Source: Bradyrhizobium sp. C9 (GTDB lineage Bacteria; Pseudomonadota; Alphaproteobacteria; Rhizobiales; Xanthobacteraceae). From it: 64,000 nt of DNA. Shown in pieces: positions 37,920 to 45,027 of this stretch (within the stretch, counting starts at the first letter, position 1; every line of letters begins with the position of its first letter). Location of the stretch: NCBI RefSeq assembly GCF_002532045.1, contig NZ_NWTG01000024.1, forward strand, positions 45,236 to 109,235, written 5' to 3'. A program made the position numbers and the translations under genes. The notes below the pieces were generated by a model that had not been told where the DNA came from, made no database searches, and was given only the letters and a program-made list of their open reading frames with translations.

Positions 37920-40355
37920 ATGAACGGGGCACCGGACAAGGGCGAGAACTGGTTCCTGCGCGGCGGCCTGTTCGCCAAATACGTCCTCGCGCTGGTCGGC
38001 CTCGTCGTGTTCGTGCTGGCGGTCAACGGTGCGCTCGAGACCTGGATCAGCTACCGCGGCATCAAGAGCACGCTGACGGACGCGATGAGCGAGAAGGCGG
38101 ACGCCACCGCCAAGCGCATCGAGCAGTCGATCGCCGATCTCGAGCGCCAGATCTCCTGGGTCACCCGCGCCTCCTCCAACACCATCGAGCTCCGCCGCGC
38201 CGACTATGCCCAGCTGCTCGGCCAGGTGCCGGCGGTGAACCAGCTCACCTTGATCAATGGCCAGGGCCGCGAGATGCTGCGGCTGTCGCGCCAGACCGTC
38301 ACCCTGAACTCCAATGCCGATCTCTCCCGCGACCTCCGCTTCACCGAGGCGGTCGAGCGTGGCACCGCCTACGCACCCGCATACTTCCGCGACGAGCGGC
38401 CGTATATGTCGATCGGCGAGCAGCATTCCGGCTTCAACGCCGGCGTCACCGTGGCCGAGATCGACCTGCGCTTCCTGGACGACTATTTCGGCGATTCCCA
38501 GGTCGGCCGGACCGCCTATGCCTATCTCGTCGACGCCAAGGGCCGCGTGCTGGCGAGCTCGTCGAAGGGCCCGGAGATCGGCAAGGATCTCGCCGCGCTG
38601 CCGCAGGTCGCGGCGGTTCTGTCGCGGAGCGGCAGACCGATCGCCTCCGGCAAGGATGTCGACGGCAACGCGGTGCTGACGACCGCGACAGCAGCGCCGG
38701 ACCTCGGCTGGCACGTGTTCTATGAGCAGCCGACCGCACAGGCGCTGTCGCCGATCCGCGACCAGCTGGTGCGCATCGCGCTGCTGATCGCGCTCGGCCT
38801 CGTGGTCGCGATCATCGCCGGCACGATTCTGGCGCGGCGCATGCTGGTGCCGATCACGGCGCTGCGCACCGGCGCGCGGCGGCTCGGGGCCGGCGATTTC
38901 GGCCATCGCATCGAGGTGAAGACCGCGGATGAGCTGGAGGAGCTCGCTGGTCAATTCAACAGCATGGCGGGCCAGCTTGCCGAGACCTATTCCGATCTCG
39001 AAGGCAAGGTGAAGGAGCGCACGCGAGACCTCGCGCAATCGATCAACGAGCTGAAGGTGCTGGAGGAGGTCGGCCGCGCGGTGGCCTCCTCGCTCGACCT
39101 CAACGCGGTGCTGCCGACGGTCGCCGCCCGCGCGCTCGAGATCACCCATGCCGACGCCGTATTGATCTACGGCTATGACGCCGCGCAGCGCACGTTCAAC
39201 CTGACGCAATCGATCGGCATCGACGCCGCCGCCGAGGGCCGGCATCGCGCGATCGATGCGGCGGACAGCCCGCTTGCCGAGGCCGCCGCCAAGGGCGAGC
39301 CGCTGGCCTTCCCTGACCTCGCAGCAAGTCCGGATCATCCGCTGCGCGACGTCGTGGTCGGCGCCGGCTTCCACTCGGTGCTGGTGGTGCCGCTGGTCGA
39401 CCAGCAGGGCGTGCTCGGTTCGCTGGTGGTGCTGCGCAAGGCCGCCGGCGATTTCCCCGCGAGCCTGATCGGCCTGATGAAGACTTTTGCGCACCAGGCC
39501 GTGCTGGCGATGCGCAATGCGCGGCTGTTCACTGAGGTGGACCAGAAGAGCCACGCGCTGGAGCAGGCCAATTCCACCGTGCGCGAGCAGGCCGACAAGC
39601 TGCGCGAGCAGACGGAAGCGCTCAAGGACTGGAACAAGTCGCTGGAGCAGCGGGTCGAGACCCAGCTCGGCGAGATCGAGCGCATCCGAAGGCTCGAGCG
39701 TTTCCTGGCGCCGCAGGTGGCGCAACTGATCGCCTCGTCAGACAATCCCGAGGGCCTGCTCGACAGCCACCGCCGCGAAGTCACCGTCGTGTTCTGCGAT
39801 TTGCGCGGCTTCACCGCCTTCACCGAGGCGACCGAGCCGGAAGAGGCGATGAACGTGCTGCGCGAATATCACGCGGCGCTCGGCAAGCTGATCTTCAAGT
39901 ATGAGGGCACGCTCGACAAATATGCCGGCGACGGCGTGATGATCCTGTTCAACGCGCCGATCCAGCTGGCCGACCACACCGCGCGCGCGGTGCGGATGGC
40001 GGTGGAGATGCGCGACACGGTCGGCCCCCTGACCGAGAAGTGGCGCAACCGCGGCCATAGCCTCGGCTTCGGCATCGGCATCGCCGTCGGCTATGCCACG
40101 CTCGGCCAGGTCGGCTTCGAGCAGCGGCTGGAATATGCCGCGATCGGCAGCGTCACCAACCTCGCCTCCCGCCTGTGCGGCGAAGCCAGGCCCAACCAGA
40201 TCGTGGTCAGCCGCCGCGTCTACGGCATCGTCGAGCCCCACGTCGAAGGCCGCGCCATCGACGACCTCGTGCTGAAGGGCTTCAATCACCCGATCCTGGC
40301 CGCGGAGATCCTGAGCTGGAAGGGCGAGCCATCAGCGGAGGCGGCGGCGGAGTGA
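37920..40355 (+). CDS. Multidomain sensor: Cache - HAMP - GAF - class III adenylate/guanylate cyclase
   Basis: 811 residues. TM1 about residues 20-40, a periplasmic Cache-type sensor to about 275, TM2 about 283-303, HAMP, then GAF (about 380-540), a coiled coil, and the class III cyclase domain (about 620-800). The metal-binding Asp residues are Asp627 (FCDLRGF) and Asp671 (YAGDGV). The adenine-recognising Lys667 (LDKYAGD) suggests an adenylate cyclase, though the partner position reads Ser (IGSVTN) where Asp is common. The transition-state Asn and Arg are in TNLASR. It may supply cAMP to the CRP-like protein encoded at 34817; no phosphodiesterase is seen. Confidence 0.9.
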   Translation: MNGAPDKGENWFLRGGLFAKYVLALVGLVVFVLAVNGALETWISYRGIKSTLTDAMSEKADATAKRIEQSIADLERQISWVTRASSNTIELRRADYAQLLGQVPAVNQLTLINGQGREMLRLSRQTVTLNSNADLSRDLRFTEAVERGTAYAPAYFRDERPYMSIGEQHSGFNAGVTVAEIDLRFLDDYFGDSQVGRTAYAYLVDAKGRVLASSSKGPEIGKDLAALPQVAAVLSRSGRPIASGKDVDGNAVLTTATAAPDLGWHVFYEQPTAQALSPIRDQLVRIALLIALGLVVAIIAGTILARRMLVPITALRTGARRLGAGDFGHRIEVKTADELEELAGQFNSMAGQLAETYSDLEGKVKERTRDLAQSINELKVLEEVGRAVASSLDLNAVLPTVAARALEITHADAVLIYGYDAAQRTFNLTQSIGIDAAAEGRHRAIDAADSPLAEAAAKGEPLAFPDLAASPDHPLRDVVVGAGFHSVLVVPLVDQQGVLGSLVVLRKAAGDFPASLIGLMKTFAHQAVLAMRNARLFTEVDQKSHALEQANSTVREQADKLREQTEALKDWNKSLEQRVETQLGEIERIRRLERFLAPQVAQLIASSDNPEGLLDSHRREVTVVFCDLRGFTAFTEATEPEEAMNVLREYHAALGKLIFKYEGTLDKYAGDGVMILFNAPIQLADHTARAVRMAVEMRDTVGPLTEKWRNRGHSLGFGIGIAVGYATLGQVGFEQRLEYAAIGSVTNLASRLCGEARPNQIVVSRRVYGIVEPHVEGRAIDDLVLKGFNHPILAAEILSWKGEPSAEAAAE

Positions 40356-40409
40356 TCCGCGCTCCCTCCAATCGCCGGTCGCCAGCGGGAACCCGCTACC
40401 GCCCGAACC

Positions 40410-40437
40410 TTGCATTCGCGCGGAAAGTGTGTATATT
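40410..40437 (+). promoter_or_regulatory. Sigma-70-like promoter for the cold-shock gene
   Basis: TTGCAT at 40410-40415 and TATATT at 40432-40437, with a 16-base spacer. It predicts transcription from about 40444 and a leader of about 125 bases before the ATG at 40570, as in other csp genes. Confidence 0.55.
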
Positions 40438-40569
40438 GGGGCCATTCGATTAGCCGTTGCGCCTTGTTGAATGGTCAGAACGGCCCTCCTCCAAAGACAT
40501 CGTCAGTTGAATGGATGGCGCGCGATTCTGCGCAACACATGCGCAGATGCGCATTTTGGAGAAGAGAAG

Positions 40570-40779
40570 ATGGCGACAGGTACTGTGAAGTGGTTCAACG
40601 GCCAGAAGGGCTTTGGTTTCATCGAGCCGAGCGACGGCAGCAAGGATGTGTTCGTTCACATCAGCGCAGTCGAGCGCGCCGGTCTGACCGGCCTGGCTGA
40701 AGGCCAGAAGGTCTCGTTCGAGCTGAAGACCGACAAGATGCGCGGCAAGACCAGCGCCGAGAATCTTCAGATCGTCTGA
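40570..40779 (+). CDS. cspA: Cold-shock domain protein (CspA family)
   Basis: 69 residues, a single OB-fold cold-shock domain from ATG 40570 with GGAGAAGAG upstream. RNP1 is KGFGFI and RNP2 is VFVHIS, the two RNA-binding motifs; the N-terminus MATGTVKWFNGQKGFGFI is classical. It binds single-stranded RNA/DNA and acts as an RNA chaperone. Longer open frames upstream are leader, not coding. It stands alone with its own promoter and long leader. Confidence 0.97.
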   Translation: MATGTVKWFNGQKGFGFIEPSDGSKDVFVHISAVERAGLTGLAEGQKVSFELKTDKMRGKTSAENLQIV

Positions 40780-40791
40780 AGTTCTTGCTTC

Positions 40792-40842
40792 GGCATGATC
40801 TCAGCGCAGGCGCGTTCCGCGTTTGCCGCGAGGGATCATGCC
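40792..40842. repeat. Inverted repeat after the cold-shock gene
   Basis: Perfect 9-base arms GGCATGATC / GATCATGCC at 40792-40800 and 40834-40842, with inner GCGCG-rich pairing. It is probably a terminator or another short palindromic repeat; there is no U-tract. Confidence 0.5.
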
Positions 40843-41011
40843 CCTCGTCATTCCACGGATGTACTGGGATGACGTCGCGACCCGCTCGGTCCCGATCGGA
40901 TTGGGCGGGTTTTTGCGTATCTTTTTGCGCGTGATCCTGCCGAGCGCCGCGCTAGCGCGCGTGGCAAATGCGAACCTCCACGCAGGGATCGCGCCCTTTG
41001 AGAGGATGCCG

Positions 41012-41257
41012 ATGAGCGCCAGAAAGCCCGACCCATCGCCCGCAAGCCTTGCGCGAGCCGACCGCCAGCGGCTGGCTGCCGAGGAAGGCGCACGCGCCAT
41101 GGCCGAAGTCGAGCGCGACGCCGCCGCGATCCGCAAGAACATGGAGCGCCTGCGTGCGCTCCGCGAAGCCCGCGAGACCGAGGCGGCCAATGAAGCCGAG
41201 CTGGCGCCGACACCCGTCGCCAAGAAGAAAGCGCGCGTGAAGCGCATCGTGCGCTGA
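41012..41257 (+). CDS. Small charged coiled-coil protein, unknown function
   Basis: 81 residues from ATG 41012, with AGAGG six bases upstream (ATG 41006 is too close to the site). The sequence is Ala/Arg/Glu-rich and predicted helical (LARADRQRLAAEEGARAMAEV, IRKNMERLRALREARETEA), ending in a basic tail KKKARVKRIVR. No recognised domain. The basic tail could contact nucleic acid. It lies after the cold-shock gene and before a palindromic repeat. Confidence 0.65.
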   Translation: MSARKPDPSPASLARADRQRLAAEEGARAMAEVERDAAAIRKNMERLRALREARETEAANEAELAPTPVAKKKARVKRIVR

Positions 41258-41641
41258 CGCTGCGCTGTGGGTGGCTGCAATAACCGCCGTCATTGCGAAC
41301 GAAGCGAGGCAATCAATCTCACCTCGTATACGGAATGATGGATTGCTTCGTTGCGACCGCTCCTCGCAATGACAGCATCAATCTCGTCATCCCCGCGCAA
41401 AGACTTCGCCTTTGTCGCTGCGAGCTGCGAGCGGGGCGAGCCGCGAAAGATGCTGCTTTCATTTCCGCGAATTGCCGCGAGCCTCAAATCAACATCCAGT
41501 GAATCTGTTTGCCTCCGCAATCACGATCACGCCCTCTCCCACCCCTCCCAGGAATAACCCCTCCCCCACCTCGCTAGCGTCATGACGGGCGCGTGCGCAC
41601 GCGCGCCCGTCGACAACAAGAACACGCAAGGATCGGGTTTG
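41258..41641. other. Non-coding stretch with a palindromic repeat
   Basis: 384 bases between the small charged protein and the alpha/beta hydrolase. It holds the repeat at 41289-41373 and low-information sequence beyond it. A short palindromic pair GGGCGCGTGCG / CGCACGCGCCC is near 41586-41611, just before the hydrolase start. Confidence 0.5.
41289..41373. repeat. Palindromic intergenic repeat, family GTCATTGCGARCGAAG (copy 2)
   Basis: Imperfect inverted arms at 41289-41315 and 41339-41373; a diverged copy of the element at 11916-11998. Confidence 0.85.
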
Positions 41642-42550
41642 ATGACAGGATTGGACGGGACGCACGCGGCGGCGTCGGTGGTGGCGTTGCACTGCTCGTT
41701 GGGGTCGGGACGCCAATGGACGAAGCTTGCGGGCGCGCTCGGTGGCACGCCGTTCCTGGCGCCGGATATTTCCGGCTATGGCGTTGCCGCCTGCGGGCGC
41801 GACTGGCCGCGGACGCTGGATGGCGAGATCGCACGGCTCGAGCCCTGGCTCGCCAAGGCCACGGGGCCGATCCATCTGGTCGGGCATTCCTATGGCGGGG
41901 CAATCGCGTTCCGGCTGGCGAGCGCGTCGCCTTATGCGCAGCGCATCCGCAGCCTGACATTGATCGAGCCTGTGCTGCCGACGTTGCTGCGCGACGGGAC
42001 CGCCGACGTGCGGCTGTACGATCGGTTCGCGCGGATCGCGCAGGTGGTGGCGCAGGATATTTTCGACGGCGCGGTGCTGGAGGCAGTCGAGGCGTTCACC
42101 GCGTTCTGGGCCGGCTCCGGCCCGCGCGAGCAGTTCTCGCCGAGCGGGCGGCTGCGGATGATCGAGCAGGCCGACAAGCTGCCTTACGATTTCAACGCTG
42201 CGCTCGATCTCGACGGCGTGGCGGCGGCGGCGCGCGCCTTGCGGGTGCCGACGCTCTTGGTGTCGGGCGGGCTGTCGCCCTATGTGACGCAGCGCATTGT
42301 CGCAAAACTCGCCGCGATGATTGATGGCGCCGAGATGCGGCATCTGCCGGCGGCCGGCCACATGCTGCCGGTGACGCATGCCGAGCGGGTCAATCCGGAG
42401 ATCCTGCGGCACATCTGGCGCGCCGAGGAGCTGGCGAAGCTCGAGCTCGCCGCGTGTGCCGGACCGACCGAGGCGGCTGCCGCCGCGGCGCAGCCAGCTG
42501 GCTCGGTGCGGCCGCATCTGGTATTCAGGAAGCCCTCATTTTGGGAATAG
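41642..42550 (+). CDS. Alpha/beta hydrolase
   Basis: 302 residues from ATG 41642 with AAGGA upstream. It has a classical alpha/beta hydrolase fold: nucleophile elbow GHSYGG, oxyanion region ALHCSLGSGRQW, and catalytic His in LPAAGHMLPVTH. The Asp lies probably near VSGGLSPYVT, where the acid is not obvious. The C-terminal 30 residues are Ala-rich. It resembles the AB-hydrolase family around esterases and haloperoxidases; substrate unknown. It is 7 bases upstream of the orphan RND adaptor gene. Confidence 0.85.
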   Translation: MTGLDGTHAAASVVALHCSLGSGRQWTKLAGALGGTPFLAPDISGYGVAACGRDWPRTLDGEIARLEPWLAKATGPIHLVGHSYGGAIAFRLASASPYAQRIRSLTLIEPVLPTLLRDGTADVRLYDRFARIAQVVAQDIFDGAVLEAVEAFTAFWAGSGPREQFSPSGRLRMIEQADKLPYDFNAALDLDGVAAAARALRVPTLLVSGGLSPYVTQRIVAKLAAMIDGAEMRHLPAAGHMLPVTHAERVNPEILRHIWRAEELAKLELAACAGPTEAAAAAAQPAGSVRPHLVFRKPSFWE

Positions 42551-42557
42551 TTTGCCG

Positions 42558-43433
42558 ATGATCTTGCCCCGCCTGCGCGCTGCCGCCCTCGCCGCCTCCG
42601 CGCTGCTGCTCGCGGCTTCTCCCGCGCTCGCCGCGGGCGAGGCCGACGCCGTGCCGAAGGGCGCGGCGGTGACGGTGCTGAAGGCCTCGAAATTCTGCTT
42701 CGGCAATATCGTCGAGGTGTCCGGCATCGTGCTGCCGCGCGACGAGCAGCAGATCCGGCCCGACCGCTTCGGCTTGAAGGTGGCGGAGGTGAAGGCCGAT
42801 CCCGGCGACACCGTCACCGCGGGCCAGGTGCTGGCGCGGCTGACCGACGGCACCAATTCGATCAACCTCACGGCGCCGGTGGCAGGCACCATCTCAGCGT
42901 CTTCGGCGATCATCGGCGCGCCGGCCTCCGGCAAGGATGCGCTGTTCTCGATCATCGCCAAGAGCGAGTACGATCTGGTCGGCATGGTGCCGACCCGCGA
43001 TATCGCCAAGCTGAAGACCGAGCAGACCGCGCGGCTCAAGATCATCGGCGCCGGCGAGATGGACGGTAAGGTACGGATGATCGCGCCGACCATCGAGCCG
43101 AACAGCCAGCTCGGCCAGGTGTTCGTCGGCATCGGATCGAACCAGCGGCTGCTGGTGAATTCGTCGGGCCGTGCGCAGATCAAGACCGGGCAGAGCTGCG
43201 GCGTCGCGGTGCCGCTGACCGCGATCCTCTATTCCACCGCCGGCACCGTGGTGCAAGTGGTGCGCGGCGGCCGCGTCGAGACGCGGCGGGTCGAGACCGG
43301 ATTGATGTCGGCCGGCCAGGTCGAGATCCGCGACGGCATTTTGGAAGGCGACATCGTCGTCGCCCGCGCCGGCGCGCTGCTGCGCGAGGGCGATCCGGTG
43401 CGGCCGGTGGGCGCGAGCGCGGACGCGAAGTAG
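42558..43433 (+). CDS. Orphan RND-type periplasmic adaptor (HlyD-like)
   Basis: 291 residues from ATG 42558, with a cleavable signal peptide about 1-25 (AAALAASALLLAASPALAA). Lipoyl half-motif KADPGDTVTAGQVLARL and barrel segment SGIVLPRDEQQI are adaptor-like. It is paralogous to the adaptor at 23444: both have a Cys early (KFCFGN/NACFSD) and SCGVAVP later. Unlike that one it has no permease gene beside it; the next gene, convergent, is the second pseudo-caspase. Confidence 0.82.
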   Translation: MILPRLRAAALAASALLLAASPALAAGEADAVPKGAAVTVLKASKFCFGNIVEVSGIVLPRDEQQIRPDRFGLKVAEVKADPGDTVTAGQVLARLTDGTNSINLTAPVAGTISASSAIIGAPASGKDALFSIIAKSEYDLVGMVPTRDIAKLKTEQTARLKIIGAGEMDGKVRMIAPTIEPNSQLGQVFVGIGSNQRLLVNSSGRAQIKTGQSCGVAVPLTAILYSTAGTVVQVVRGGRVETRRVETGLMSAGQVEIRDGILEGDIVVARAGALLREGDPVRPVGASADAK

Positions 43434-43472
43434 GCGGCCGGGCGACGTTAGGTGGGCACACCCGTCAGGCTC

Positions 43473-43603
43473 CCTCTCCCCTTGTGGGAGAGGGTTGGGG
43501 GTGAGGGGTATCCCTCCACACGGCAAACTGCATGGAGAGACCGCGACCCCTCACCCGGATTGCATCTGACGATGCAATCCGGCCTCTCGCACAAGGGGAG
43601 AGG
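43473..43603. repeat. Palindromic intergenic repeat, CTCTCCCC family
   Basis: 21-base arms CCTCTCCCCTTGTGGGAGAGG (43473-43493) and CCTCTCGCACAAGGGGAGAGG (43583-43603) pair imperfectly. Part of the same loose group as 13323, 27597 and 53932. Confidence 0.8.
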
Positions 43604-43635
43604 CGAAGCGGAGCAAGCGGTGCGGCATCCACAAC

Positions 43636-43790
43636 GTCGTCCCGGCGAAGGCCGGGACCCAACCACCGGCAGGAATTTTGCGAAGATTGGTAGCGAATGC
43701 GCGCCGCGGTACATACAGCACGCTTCACCGATAGATCACGCGGTATGGGTCCCGGCCCCCGTGCGCAATTGCGCACTAGGCCGGGACGAC
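43636..43790. repeat. Palindromic intergenic repeat, family GTCGTCCYGG (copy 3, with modified arm)
   Basis: Left arm 43636-43661 is identical to copy 1. The right arm (43746-43790) has its GAAG loop replaced by a longer insert centred on the 16-base perfect palindrome GTGCGCAATTGCGCAC. Together with the preceding repeat it fills the 380-base gap between the convergent adaptor and pseudo-caspase genes; no gene is seen there. Confidence 0.88.
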
Positions 43791-43813
43791 GTGTGGATAG
43801 AGCAGAGAAGGGC

Positions 43814-44668
43814 TCAGCCGCCGAGCTTGATGTCTTCCAGCAGCGACGACGACACGCTCGGCACCTGCTCGCCTTCGCTGGCGCGGGAGATCGCGATGCG
43901 GGTCTTGTTGAAGGCGGTCTCGGCGCCGGCCTGGGCGTTGAGGTTGTTGATCAGCTCGGAAACCAGGACGCTGTTGGCGCCCTTGGAATCGTCGGCGACC
44001 TTGCCTGGTGTCGCCGAGGTCAGCACGATGGTGTTGTCCGGCGGTGAGATCGGGGCAAGGCCGTGCGAGAAGGCGCGGAAGCGGCGCTCATAGGGATTGC
44101 GGCGCGAAGCATCGAGCACCACGAGCTTGGCCTTGGCGCCGCGCTCCTTCATCGCATCGAGCACGGACTCGACGCTGACACCGGTGCGCTTGACGTCGGC
44201 TTCCTTCCAGATCGTGGCGTCGACCGGGATCATGTAGCTCTCACGGCCGACCTGCACGCCGTAGCCGCCGAAGAACAGCATCACGACGGTGTCGGGCCGG
44301 ATCTTGGCCTTCATGCGCTCGACCGCGCGAAACATGTCGTCCTTGGTCGCGTCCTCGACCACGTCGACGTCAAAGCCTTCGCGGCGCAGCGCCGACGACA
44401 GAGTGCGGGCATCGTTGATCGGCTGGGCCAGCGGCGCCGCGGCGTCCGGGTAGTGGCCGTTGCCGATGATCAGCGCGAGGCGGGAGGCGCCGGCCGCAAC
44501 GCTGCCGGTCTGCCCGGCGGTGACGGAGCCTGCGACAGTCTCCTTGGCAACGTCAGGTGTCCGCTTGTTGAGCGCGGCATGGGCGCCGATCGCCAGCGAC
44601 ACCGTGCCGGCCACCGCCACGCAGACGGCGATGGTGCGACGGGAAATATGAAGCTGCCTAAGGTTCAT
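43814..44668 (-). CDS. Caspase-like (C14) protein with Tyr/Ser in place of the catalytic dyad
   Basis: 284 residues. N-terminal signal/anchor about 12-32 (TIAVCVAVAGTVSLAIGAHAAL). The caspase fold follows: RLALIIGNGHYPD, LFFGGYGVQ with Tyr136 where canonical enzymes have His, and VLDASRRNPYERRFR with Ser188 where they have Cys. It shares these substitutions and long stretches with the protein at 20827 but lacks its proline-rich linker and TPR part. Envelope-located pseudo-protease is the inference. It is convergent with the orphan adaptor gene. Confidence 0.87.
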   Translation of the reverse strand: MNLRQLHISRRTIAVCVAVAGTVSLAIGAHAALNKRTPDVAKETVAGSVTAGQTGSVAAGASRLALIIGNGHYPDAAAPLAQPINDARTLSSALRREGFDVDVVEDATKDDMFRAVERMKAKIRPDTVVMLFFGGYGVQVGRESYMIPVDATIWKEADVKRTGVSVESVLDAMKERGAKAKLVVLDASRRNPYERRFRAFSHGLAPISPPDNTIVLTSATPGKVADDSKGANSVLVSELINNLNAQAGAETAFNKTRIAISRASEGEQVPSVSSSLLEDIKLGG

Positions 44669-45027
44669 AACGATCTAGTCCCAATCTCTATCCCGATGGC
44701 GTTCGAGCGAAATCGCGCCAGTTAGTCGCGTCAGTGACGATCAGGTTTAATGGGGTTGAGCTGAGTGTGCCGTTGAATTGGTCTCAATTTGCGGCGCCGC
44801 AACAAACACTCCCTTAACCCGGCCGGACCGCCGGAGCAACCCGGTTTGCTGCATGCTGCCGCCCGGCACAGGCCATTGACGCCGTTAAGATCCCGTTACG
44901 TGACTTCGGTCACATTTGTATTTCGTATGGATTCATGTAGCTTTCCAAAGGTTTGCGCGTTTGGGGGAGGACCGGAGGAAACACCGCCGGGGCGGCGGCG
45001 TTAACCGGTTCCTTGAGAAAGGCATTC
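44669..45027. promoter_or_regulatory. Divergent promoter region with a 14-bp palindrome and a CRP-like site
   Basis: 359 bases without a gene, between the divergent pseudo-caspase and the gene at 45028. TTGCGGC-GCCGCAA (44789-44802) is a perfect palindrome. CGTGA-CTTCGG-TCACA (44899-44914) matches the CRP consensus at 9 of 10 bases and is 114 bases before the ATG at 45028. Confidence 0.45.
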
